In this document: positions 1 through 10,600 of the stretch, piece by piece | Layout of the letters: every line of letters begins with the position of its first letter | Numbering within the stretch: position 1 is the stretch's first letter | DNA from: Adiantum capillus-veneris | Lineage: Eukaryota > Streptophyta > Polypodiopsida > Polypodiales > Pteridaceae | DNA: 64,000 nucleotides | Assembly: GCA_014529385.2 (NCBI GenBank) | Contig: CM043954.1 | Location: 5,805,806 to 5,869,805, forward strand | Reading direction: 5' to 3' | The notes under the pieces: model-generated | Seen by the model: only the letters and a program-made list of their open reading frames with translations | Database searches by the model: none | Told to the model about the DNA's origin: nothing | Translations under genes and position numbers: made by a program

Positions 1-66
1 GAAGGAGAGCCAGGTATGCTCCTTCCCTCTCCTCACTCTCATGTTCCCTTCCCCTCTTTCTCTCTC

Positions 67-98
<32 letters not shown>

Positions 99-104
99 AG
101 TGTT

Positions 105-161
<57 letters not shown>
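105..161. repeat. (GA)n microsatellite
   Basis: About 25 uninterrupted GA dinucleotides directly follow a short CT/CA tract at 61-97. It is the first of many GA/CT tracts in the window. Confidence 0.95.
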
Positions 162-164
<3 letters not shown>

Positions 165-169
165 AACAT

Positions 170-392
170 AAACAAAAACGCACACACACATACATAAACA
201 AAGAATGCACACACACATTGAGAGAGGAAAAGAGAGAGAGAGCATGCATAAACAAAAAACGCACACATTGAGAGAGGAAAAGAGAGAGAGAACATGCACA
301 AATAAAAAACGCACACATTGAGAGAGGAAAAGAGAGAGAAAACATGCATAAACAAAAAAACGCACACACATTGAGAGAGAAAGAGAGAGAAA
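170..392. repeat. ~50-bp minisatellite
   Basis: Units begin near 241, 291 and 341. Each contains CATGCATAAACAAAAAACGC, then CACACATTGAGAGAGG and a short GA tract. Earlier, more degenerate partial units run from about 170. Two units (241-290 and 291-340) are the same length and differ at only a few bases. ORFs across this block are low-complexity artefacts. Confidence 0.85.
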
Positions 393-598
393 CTAATTTA
401 ACGTCGTAGGAAACTAATTAAAATTAAAAAACCTAAAGATCTAGCCGACGAGGAGTTGAACTCAAGACCTATTATTCAAGAGGGAAATGGCATAACCAAT
501 CTATCATACTTGGCATGGGTGATAGAAAGGTTATACCATTTATCTCTTTTTATTGGCACACACATCCACACACACGCACACACACAAGAAGAAGAGAG

Positions 599-778
599 TT
601 ATAACGTCGTAGGAAACTATCCTAAAAGACGTTAAAGATTAGGTTAGATGTAGACTTACGTAAAATTAGATTTAGGTTTATTTAAGTTAAATTAGATTAG
701 ATTTAGGTTTATTTTTAGTTAGATTTACGTTTATTTACGCTAGATTTAGATTTACGTTATATTAGATTAGATTTAGGT
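599..778. repeat. direct repeat, left copy (flanks captured HMA fragment)
   Basis: This begins with ACGTCGTAGGAAACTATCC and runs into AGACGTTAAAGATTAGG, then a degenerate TTAGATTTAGGTTTA tract. The same order recurs at 1317-1460. The core ACGTCGTAGGAAACTA also occurs near 402. It is probably a non-coding structural repeat of the surrounding CACTA element, but the 5' terminus of that element is not in the window. Confidence 0.75.
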
Positions 779-782
779 CTCC

Positions 783-1128
783 ATAGACTGCGATGCCTGC
801 ATGAAGCGGGTGAAGAAAGCCCTCAATGGAATATAGGGTATTGCTGCCTTCACTCATGGTGGGCTCCGTCGATCCAAAAGTACTGGTGAAATGTCTTCAG
901 AAGATAGGGAAGAAGGTGGATCTTCAGGGCAGCAAGAGTCACTACATCCCCGACAATGACTATCTAGACAACCTCTAGTCATTCAACAACAACTTCAAAG
1001 TTAGTAACAAGAGCAAGAACGGTCCAAAGGGCCAATTGCTGTCGTCAGATGTGGATGGAGATGAGGTAGCATCACCGCCGGAAGTTAACTCTCACATCTT
1101 TAGTGATGAGAATGCCAACTCTTGCTGA
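783..1128 (+). pseudogene. captured fragment of a heavy-metal-associated (HMA/HIPP-type) protein gene
   Basis: Translation from 783 gives IDCDACMKRVKKALNGI, the metal-binding CxxC motif and first helix of an HMA domain, and then a TAG. After a frame change, 856-975 gives MVGSVDPKVLVKCLQKIGKK and the residues that follow, matching the second half of plant HMA domains (VDP...V..L.K.GKK). The frame continues past a TAG at 976-978 to a TGA at 1126-1128 through an acidic, serine/asparagine-rich tail. Known family role: plant HIPP-like proteins bind metal ions through this ferredoxin-like fold. Here there are at least two disruptions, no start codon and no partner exons, so it is a dead gene piece. 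It lies between two direct repeats upstream of the CACTA transposase, which suggests transduplication by the transposon. The family call is good; the exact parent gene is unknown. Confidence 0.7.
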
Positions 1129-1268
1129 GTTATGTGAAAAATTATGTGTTAAATCAGTTTTAAGGTTCTTATAATCCCTGTTAGTTTAGTTCTTTGTTTT
1201 TAATATAACATAATTTACGTTAGATTTAGATTTATGTTATATTAGATTAGACTTAGGTTTATTTAGGT

Positions 1269-1304
<36 letters not shown>

Positions 1305-1316
1305 GAAGAAGAGAGT

Positions 1317-1460
1317 TTTAACGTCGTAGGAAACTATCCCAAAAGACGTTAAAGATTAGGTTAGATGTAGACTTACGTTAAATTAGATTTAGGTTTATTT
1401 TTAGTTAGATTTACGTTTATTTAGATTTACGCTTATTTACGTTAGATCGAGTCCACGCAA
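1317..1460. repeat. direct repeat, right copy
   Basis: Second copy of the 599-778 sequence, again starting ACGTCGTAGGAAACTATCC and followed by the TTAGATTTAGGTTTA-type tract. It is preceded by a (CA)n tract at 1273-1303, as the left copy is preceded by a CA-rich tract at 556-587. The duplicated unit therefore includes that microsatellite. Confidence 0.75.
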
Positions 1461-1734
1461 GAATTACTTACGGTTTAGGGTTTAGAGTTAGACGAACAAT
1501 GAAAAGATCTACTGTGAAAAGATGTTAAGATGCTGTGAAGTGCTACAGCTAGAGAAGAGGCAAAGGGGTTTTGTCCACTACATGCAGTATCATGTAGACG
1601 TGGGTCTGTAGATTTCTTGTACCCACAAATATAGGTATTGACCAATAAAGACGAGATTATAACCCGGTGGTTCTGATCTCCGTGCACCTCTAGGCCGAGG
1701 TGTGCGGGGATTGGACATGACTAGAGAATGTGAG

Positions 1735-1735
<1 letters not shown>

Positions 1736-1807
<72 letters not shown>
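1736..1807. repeat. (GA)n microsatellite
   Basis: About 36 GA units immediately upstream of the transposase gene, between the HMA fragment region and the first transposase exon. Confidence 0.95.
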
Positions 1808-1810
<3 letters not shown>

Positions 1811-1872
1811 GACGAATAATTCCAATAGAATATTAAATTTGTTGTCCAGGTTATAAGATTTTTATCCTCATT

Positions 1873-4800
1873 ATGAGTAGTGACGAGGATGTGGGACCGT
1901 CCAACCGAAACACCTATCTCTCAATGAGGGTCTTATGTCCTTGTAATCAATGCAAGCATGCTGTGCGACGGACAAGACGTGTTTCTTTGCAGCACGTTCG
2001 CGAATTTGGTGAGTTCGATTCATCTATTATAGATCGAGTTGTTGCCAATTATAACTCGTCGGACTCTGACGCTGGCAAAAAACCAGCAATCTTGCAACCC
2101 AATAGACATGTTCGCAGGCGCTTTGGTCAAGCAGCATATGTGAGGCCACAAGATGTAGCCTCTGACAGCTCGGGGGATGATCATGCAGAGCACATTCCCA
2201 ACGAGGCAATGTTTGAGCCCAAGATTGATGAAATGATCGAGACGATCATGGATTCAGAAAGGCTTATCTATGATGATATGAAAAGTGAAGCCGATACGTC
2301 ATTGTATAATGGAGCACGTATGTCTAGATTGAGAGCACTCCTGGTTCTTCTCAACATGCAGACAAAGTTTGGATGGAGTGACACTAGCGTCACAACGCTT
2401 TTCAGGTGATCTATTACAATTAGTTTACTTTAATAAAACTCTAAATGTATAATGATCTGATAGATTTTTACACGACTGTATCGTATTTTTATGTTGTGTA
2501 GATTGCTTAAAGAGCACATACTACCAGCTGAAAATGTGATGCCAGATTCCCGAGATGAAGCAAGAAAAATTTTGCGAAACTTGGGGATGGATTGCAATTC
2601 TATCCACGCTTGTCCTAATGACTGCATTCTTTTCAGAGGGGAATACATAGACATGGAGAAGTGTCCGAAATGTGATTCCGAAAGATATCGAGTAGATCTC
2701 CACGGGACAAAAATTCCACAAAAGGTTTTGCGACATTTTCCTCTGCTTCCTCGCATCAAGCATTTCTTCGAATGTAAGTCCATGGCCGCCCTAGCATCAT
2801 GGCATGAGGAGAATAAATCTTCGGATGGTGTGCTACAAATTCCTGCAGATTGCGCAGCCAGGAAACATATAGATGGAACATGGTCGGATTTTGCCAGGGA
2901 AGCTCGAAATTTGCGCTTAGGCCTGGCTATGGATGGCGTAAATCCATTTGGTCAAAGATCAACATCTTACAGTGTATGGCCCGTTGTCATCGTCAACTAC
3001 AACATTCCCCCGTGGTTGACTACGAAGAAGGGGCACCTATGGCTAAGCTTGATTGTGCCAGGGCAATATAAAGTGGAGAATATGAATGTGTATCTTTGTC
3101 CACTATTGGAAGAGCTACAACAATTGTGGATTGGCATAGAGGTGGTGGATATGAGCCGACACACAAGACGACGGAATGCTTTGATCAGAGGCATTCTAAT
3201 GTGGACCATGCATGACTATCCCGGGCTAACAGAATGCTCAGGTGATCTATTGACACTCCTCACTCAGACACTGTGAATCTTGTTTTTTCCCATAGTTGAT
3301 CTATTATCATGTGTATACATGCAGGGCTTCAAACAAGCGGATACAGAGCATGTGTCACATGTGGACCTAGACTGAATGCACGTAGGGCGCCCTCACTGAA
3401 GAAGAAAATCTACGAAGGTCATCAAGCGTATCTTCCAGAGAATCATATGTTACGCGACAGCTTTTTGGGAAGAGAGCCACCAAGGATGTCTGCACAAGCA
3501 TGGTTAGAGCAGAAGGAGATGTGCGATGATGGATTGCCTCCAGGGATGAAGAGACTATCTCTATGGTACGAGTTACCATACTGGCCCCGACTCATGATCA
3601 ATCACTTGCTCGATCCAATGCACATATTCAAGAATGTGGGTAATCTACTATGGGACCATCTGACCGGCAAGAAAGATACTTTGGGAGCCAGAGTTGACCT
3701 TAGAAATGTGGATCGTATGGAGCAATATTGGCCGCAAACAGCGTCTGATGGATCAATAAAACTCCCTAAAGAACCATGGATTTTCACAGGAGCCCAAGAA
3801 CGCAAAGTAAAAGAGACCATTCGATCTTTGCGGACCCCCACTGGCGTAATGGACTCGCTCCGAACGTGTTTTACTAAACAAGGAAAGCTTACCGGTTTGA
3901 AGTCACACGATTGGCATAAAATGTGTCAGGTACGTTCATAGTGGACTTTAATATCATTGCATAAAATGTGGACTTTAATATCATTGCTGCACATACTTTA
4001 CAATTTATTAAGTTACCGGTTGCAATTGAGGGATGTTTGTCTCTCGACATCCGTAACACAATCTACAAACTTGCAAAGCTGGTGCAATGGATCTCACAAA
4101 AGGAGATCAACGTAGACTCCATACCATTCGCCAAACTAAATGCTGCGGAGCTTGTGTGCATGTTTGAGAAACATTTTCCTACTACCATGCTAACCATTCA
4201 GGTGCATCTTCTTGTTCACATAGTTGATGAGGTGGAAATAGATGACACAGTTCATTCCAGATGGATGTTCTTCTTAGAACGTTTCATGAAAACGCTTAAG
4301 GGATATGTGCGTCAAAAGGCACGTCCGGAGGGTGGCATGGCAGAAGGTTGGTTGGTATTAGAGTCCCTATTGTACATTGGAGAGTGGCTAGATGGATTTG
4401 ATAAAGCCCGGGACACGCTATGGCGAACCATAGATGATGAGCGCATATCTGGGATTGTCATGTGCAATCTCGGTGTTGAGAAGAAGATGACGGAAGATCT
4501 AGAGGCTAAAATCAACCGATTTTGCATGCTTCACAATCCAGTGATGCAAAAGTGGATTTCACAATATGAGGATGCAAAGCAAGAGCGACAAAGGGCACGA
4601 ATCGAGTGGAGACGGGGAAGACGACCACCGATGCACTATCCGACGGTTCTGGAGAGCCTACCAACATTCATGAGCTTAAGATGGTTGCACAACCAATTGA
4701 AAAGCGCACAACAATGCGGTGACGAAGTGACTGAGGAAGAGTGGGAGTACTCTCGGGGTTGCGCGACCAAGGTAAGTTTGCAATGTACGACTAGCTAGTG

Positions 4801-5591
4801 ACTTTATTTCTAAACGTTTGAACGGCCACTCATAATCTTTGTTCGTTGTAGTATAAGTCATACACAACAGCATGGTGTAAAGGTCAACATTTTATGGTAG
4901 AATGGATTGAAAAAAAGCGTTTTACTCAAGATTGTGGAATCATGGCAAAATTTGAACAGTCTAGTCGACGATGTTCCTCTAATGCAGATCCTATGGTGGC
5001 GGAACTCACTTACTTCGGCACGCTACAAGAGATTTTGAGGATCGATTACAGAGGATTTTTTGTCGACTTGTTTGACGTGCAATGGTTTGACGTCGCAACG
5101 CTACTGTGCGTAGAGGAGAGTCTGGTTTTCTTGAGGTGGATTCTACTAAGAAATGGACTGACCTAAGAGACACTTTCGTACTACCCGAGCATTGTGAACA
5201 AGTAAGTATGTAAATAGTTAACATCCCCCTTTTACAAGTTATGTGCTTCAAAGCTCTCATGTAAGTTATGTGGCTCTGGCAGGTAATATTTCATCCTACA
5301 AAGTCTACATCAAACTGGTGGTACGTCATAGAGGTAGCCCCTCGTAGTGCAAGGACGTATGAATGCTACCATGTGCCAATCACAGCGGCATCAATGGAGG
5401 AGATCACAGAAGATTCTCAATCAGAAGCCGCTGCGGTGGTGCCAGACGAGCATCAAGATGCTACTACTCTATATGGGGTGCATGCAGAGGAGCTACAAAA
5501 TGAAACAGAGGATATGTGTTTAAACGGAGAGCTCTATATAGATATAGGAAGTTATGCTGAGTTATGCGAGGATGAGAGAGAGATCCCTTAA
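1873..5591 (+). pseudogene. CACTA TNP2-like transposase, spliced, one frameshift
   Basis: Exons read as 1873-2405, 2502-3241, 3325-3929, 4013-4771, 4852-5201 and 5283-5591, all with GT-AG borders and matching phases. Exon 1 has the N-terminal transposase-associated region (CPCNQCKH). Exons 2-3 have the Transposase_21 core: CPNDC, CPKC, a GYRACVTCG segment and HLLDPMHIFKNV. Exon 4 is DUF4218-like (SRWMFFLERFMKTLKGYVR then RPEGGMAEG). Exon 5 is DUF4216-like (TYFGTLQEILRIDYRGFFVD then LFDVQW). Family role: this protein binds and cuts the element ends. One base is missing near 5085-5095 (after WFDV); without it the frame would run on through KKWTDLRDTF to the exon-6 reading frame. Otherwise the copy is intact, so decay is recent. 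The start is the first ATG, directly downstream of a GA tract. Confidence 0.85.
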
Positions 5592-6820
5592 AGCCACAAA
5601 TATTGTATTTGAACAATTTTGCTCCGTGTTGTAAAAGCTCTGGCTCTCTAAGTGCCTTCCATGGTGTATAACGCTCTTTTCTACTCGCGCTCACATCTTT
5701 TGATTGAAAATTCTGAGTTTTTGACTTGCCTCTTCTATCACTCAATTCATTGCGTCATTGTATTTATATGCGTCATTACGTCATTGTATTTAATGGTCTT
5801 TGCGTCATTGTCTACTCTATTCATTCAATATTAAGTTTAAATATTCGTGTGTTTAATGCAGGTATGGATGATGAGGAGTTTCTTTCTTCTTTGTCACTGC
5901 AGCAGAGACAGTGGTACGTGGAGCGTCATCGCTCTGGCGCATCATCGCGCGTTCCTACTCCATCTACATCTCCCTCTCTTTCGGAGCATTCGGCGCGCTC
6001 CGAAGCTTCGGCGTCGACGAGACGATTTTCACACTCGTCTAGACATCGGCGCTCTAGTGGTGGCGGTGGCGGTTGTTGTGGGGATTCCGCCGTCAATGCC
6101 TCCACATCGCCTCGTGTTCGACGAGGCTCTTTACCCTCCCCTTCTTTGTCCGGCCCCACACCAGCCACAGCATCGCCATCTACGCCAGGTTTTGCGCGGC
6201 TGACTGTTCCTAGCAGCTACACACCTCTACCTACTCCGCCAGGAGCCACCCCACTCGACACTCCTCGCTTCGGGGCCCAGACGCCGGTGGAGACACCAGA
6301 CGTCCGTACCCCCATCAACACGCCGCTAGAGACTCCTACCGGGAGACCCAGGTTCACGCGTCACCAACCAGAGGGCTTGCCTTACTCCGTCGACTTCAGC
6401 GGCGGCATCATCATGGATGATGACGGCAAGAACGTAATCTCGTGCATGCGTGGCTTTGCTCTCAACTGTTTAGACACTACATACTAAACAAATGGAGTGA
6501 AGTACCAAGTGATTTAAAAAACAAAGTCATCAACATACTTCATGATGAGTTTCCCGTTCCAACATGGGATCAGCGCTTCAATGAAGACCTGATGAAGATT
6601 CGAATGCGCGAATACTGCAAACACAAGCGTTCCGAAGTGCAAAAAGCAATCAAGCATGGGTGGAACAGGCCAGATTGGCTGGCCAAAGAAGATTGGAAGA
6701 ATGCGAAGAAAGCAGCGCGCGAGAATCCCAACAAGTGGAAGCAACAAAAGGATGCAGCCAGAGCGCGAGTAGAGGCAGGGAGCTCACACCACTTGGGGAG
6801 TGGTGGATGGACATCATTTG

Positions 6821-7623
6821 TGTTAAGTATGGAGCCTGATTTACCCTTGTAATTTGCTGTGGTAAAAGCGCACATTTGTAAGGCCCCCATTATGAGGAGA
6901 AGCCATCGTGCGTGAAGGAAAATCACTCACCGGAAACCAAAAATGTCACGGACAAGAATCAGGGGCAACTTTAAAGGCCTCGGGGGCGGAGGCCCCCGAG
7001 ACTTTTTTTTCCGTCGGAATATTCCTTTTCGCCGGAATATTATGGCCGGACGGCAGCCGGAAAGTGGTCGGAAAACAACCAGTCGGTTGGCCGGTGGCCG
7101 GTAGTCAATGGCCGATGGCCGGTGGTCGGAAGTCAATGGCCGGTGGCCGGTGGTCGGAAGTCAATGGCCGGTGGCCGAATTCAAAAGCGGCCTTGTCTTC
7201 TCAAGGGCGGCCACACATGGGCGGATTGGAGGGTCCGATTTGGACTTATTCGCACAAGGGCGGCTACACATGGCTGTCTCTCATAAGAGAGGGCAGCCCT
7301 TTTGGCCTATAAAAGGAGGCCATTTCTACACACATTTCATAGTGTGAAGTTGATGCAACAAGGTGAGTGTGAGGTGGTGAGAGTGAAGCAAGGCGGGAGC
7401 TCCATTAAGGGTATAATCCCTTTGCAAACTACTTCTTGTTTTGAAGTACCAAAGCCATTGAGTGGCTGCTTTCCCGTGGACGTAGCCCACATTGGGTGAA
7501 CCACGTATATCGTGTGTACTCTCTCTCTCTCTCTCTACACTATAATCTCGTGTATATAAATTTGTCTCTCTCCATTAAGTAATCTACTCAATTATCTATT
7601 TAGCTACGTCTTATTTTCTAACA
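6821..7623 (+). repeat. Copia copy 1, 5' LTR (803 bp)
   Basis: Starts TGTTAAG and ends TTCTAACA. It holds a G+C-rich array of GGCCGGTGGCC-type units (about 7087-7188), a TATAAAA box at 7308-7314 and a CT microsatellite near its end. The array is one 27-bp unit shorter than in the 3' LTR. Confidence 0.97.
7308..7314 (+). promoter_or_regulatory. LTR TATA box
   Basis: TATAAAA in the context GGCCTATAAAAGGAGG, about 390 bp upstream of the polyprotein start. It is conserved in all four LTRs of this family in the window (for example 54346-54352), as expected of the U3 promoter. Confidence 0.75.
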
Positions 7624-7625
7624 AC

Positions 7626-7637
7626 TGGTATCAGAGC
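7626..7637 (+). other. primer binding site (tRNA-Met-iCAT type)
   Basis: TGGTATCAGAGC, two bases after the 5' LTR. This is the standard plant Copia primer site, complementary to the 3' end of initiator tRNA-Met. The same site is at 54670-54681 in copy 2. Confidence 0.95.
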
Positions 7638-7696
7638 AAGGTTTGCTCGTAGCTAAATTATCTCAAGGAAAGGATTCCTTGAATTGAGTGGGAGTT

Positions 7697-10600
7697 ATGG
7701 CGGAGGAGGGGAAGCTCAAGATTGAGAAGTTCAACGGCAAAAACTACCAACATTGGAAGATGCAGATTGAAGACTATCTCTACCAGAAGGACCTCTATTT
7801 GCCACTAGGCGGTCTTGTGAAGAAGCCCGCAACAATGGCAGATGAAGCATGGATTGTCCTTGATGGAAAGGCACTGGGAACAATCCGGTTAAGCTTGGCG
7901 TCAACGGTGGCCTTCAATGTTTCGGAGATGAAGACCACGGAGGACTTGATGAAGTCACTTGACGACTTCTACGAGAAACCATCGGCATCCAATAAGGTAT
8001 TTCTTATGAAGCGCTTGTTCAATCTAAAGATGGCAGAGAATGGTTCAGTTGCAGAACACCTAAATGACTTTAACACAAACATAAGTCAACTTCGATCAGT
8101 GAAAATCAATTTCGATGACGAAGTGCGAGCTCTCCTTATACTATCATCTCTACCGGATAGTTGGGACAGCCTTGTGATGGCTGTAAGTAATTCTATCTCT
8201 GGCACAAATACTCTTAAGTTTGATGATGTTGTGGGTGTTCTTCTAAGCGAGGAAATGCGAAGGAGAAGCACAGGAGAATCATCAAGTGCTGCACTATCAG
8301 TGGAAACAAGAGGAAGGCCTAAGGAGAGGTTCAAAAACCAAAAGGGTCGTGATCGCTCAAGACGGAGCAAATCACGAACAAAGTCAGTTCTTGAATGTTG
8401 GAACTGCGGCAAGAAGGGCCACGTCAAGAAGGATTGCTGGTCCAAGAAGAAGAAGGAGACAGAGTCTCAAGACAACAAGCCAACATCGGAGGCCAATGTG
8501 GCAGGTAAAGTAGAGCAAGATGCTCTAATTCTCTCATTAGACAATGTGTCTAATTCTTGGATAGTAGATTCCGGGGCTTCATTCCATGCGACACCACACA
8601 AGCAACATTTCCAAGACTACACCAAAGGTAATTTTGGGTATGTATACTTGGGAGATGATGAAGCTTGTGAGATTGTCGGCAAAGGTACAGTTTCTATCAA
8701 AACTGCTAACGGAAATGAATGGAAGCTGAAAGATGTTAGGCATGTTCCTTCTCTTCGCAAAAATTTGATCTCTACAGGACAATTGGACGATGAAGGTCAC
8801 AACATTGCATTCGGAAACAAACGGTGGAAGATCTCAAAGGGATCTTTGGTGGTTGCCAAGGGTGAAAAAGTGAGTACACTTTACTTGTGTGCTGTTAGCA
8901 CGCAACCTTCAGCTTGTGCAGCAACTACAGAAGTTGACAGTGCGGTGTGGCACTACCGACTTGGGCATATGGGTGCCAAAGGAATGCAAATCCTTCAAAC
9001 AAAGAAGCTTCTACCAGGTTTGAAAGAAGTGGACTTAGAGTTCTGTGAAGATTGTGTTTATGGTAAACAAAAGAGGGTAAAATTTCAAAAATCAGGAAAT
9101 GAAAGAAAAAATAAAAAACTTGAGTTGGTTCATTCTGATGTTTGGGGTCCTGCAAGTACACCATCACTTGGTGGCTCATTGTACTATGTAACATTCATAG
9201 ACGATGCGACTAGAAAAACATGGGTTTATGTCATGAAGAATAAATCCGATGTATTTTCCATATTTCAAAGGTGGAAAGCCTTTGTGGAGAATGAAACAGG
9301 TACCAAGGTTAAATGCCTCAGATCCGACAATGGAGGTGAATATTGCAGCCAAGCTTTTGAAAGCTTTTGTGCTAGCAATGGAATTCGGAGGCAAAGGACA
9401 ACCCCAAGGACACCTCAACAAAATGGGATTTCGGAAAGGATGAACATGACAATTATGGAACGAGCACGAAGCATGCGGCTACATGCAGGCCTACCGCTTG
9501 AACTTTGGGCGGAAGCTGTAAGTACGTCTGTGTACTTAATCAATCGGTCACCCTCAACGGCATTGGATGGGGGAGTTCCAGAACAGGCATGGACAGGTAA
9601 ACAGGTGAATTATGCATTTCTCAAAGTGTTTGGGTGTGAGGCTTTCATGCACATAGATAGAAGCCTAAGATCAAAGTTAGATGCAAAGTCCAAAAAGTGT
9701 TTCTTCATTGGCTATGGAGAAGGAGACTTTGGGTATCGCCTATGGAATCCTGAAGATGGTAAAATCTTAAGGAGTAGGGATGTAATTTTTAATGAACAAA
9801 ATATGTACAAAGATTACTTGGAAAGAAAACAAACAAAAGAAACAGGTGATGAGTACATGGAGCTTGAGGACGGTGAAGACTCAAGGATTGCAAATGTTGA
9901 CAATGTGCAACAACCTCAACCAAATGAGGAGCCTCAACCTATTCCCCGAAGATCTACAAGAGCAAGTAGACCTCCAGAAAGGTTTGTTCCTTCCTTCAAC
10001 CATCTCTTGATCTCAGATTCTGGAGAGCCGGAATCATATGAAGAAGCTATGCAACATGAATCCAAAGAAGAATGGACGAAGAGCATGCAAGTGGAGATGG
10101 ACTCACTACATCAGAACCAAACATGTGAGTTGGTTGAGTTGCCTAAAGGTAAGCGGGCACTTCAAAACAAATGGGTGTACAAGATAAAGGAAGAAGAAGG
10201 TGGGAAGAAAAGGTACAAATCTAGGCTTGTGGTAAAAGGTTTTTCTCAAAAGAAAGGTATTGACTTCAATGAAATATTTTCTCCTGTTGTAAAAATGAAC
10301 TCAATTAGGCTTGTCTTAAGCCTTGTGGCTGCTCATGATCTAAATCTCGAGCAAATGGATGTAAATACGGCATTCCCTCACGGTGACTTAGAGGAGGAAA
10401 TCTACATGCTTCAACCAAAGGGGTATGAAGTAAAAGGTAAGGAGAAAATGGTTTGCAGATTAAAGAAGAGCTTGTATGGTTTAAAGCAAGCATCAAGACA
10501 ATGGTACTTGAAGTTTGATCGATGGATGTTGGATCATGGATTCACAAGATGCAACTCGGATCACTGCGTCTACACGAAGAATTTGGGAGATGGGAAATTC

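Noticed and set aside
39-371. Two ~100-aa Cys/Val/Phe- and Ser/Leu-rich ORFs on the minus strand
   Set aside because: They translate GA/CA microsatellites and the 50-bp minisatellite; no protein signal.
420-545. tRNA-like or SINE-like box sequences on the minus strand (AGATTGGTTATG and GAGTTCAACTCC)
   Set aside because: Spacing is plausible for A and B boxes but the cloverleaf stems do not pair and no SINE tail is present.
5847-6203. 118-aa and 80-aa frames overlapping the start of the second CACTA ORF
   Set aside because: Alternative frames of the Ser/Pro-rich segment; the frame from ATG 5864 fits the element's gene order better.
6908-7347. 134-aa and overlapping ORFs within the Copia LTRs (also 11726-12192, 54001-54385, 58768-59140)
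   Set aside because: They cross the U3 repeat array and TATA box; frame and length vary between LTRs with repeat number, so not conserved coding.
8086-8445. 119-aa minus-strand ORF and similar one at 55129-55470
   Set aside because: Antisense shadow of the Copia gag region, conserved only because both copies share the sense coding sequence.
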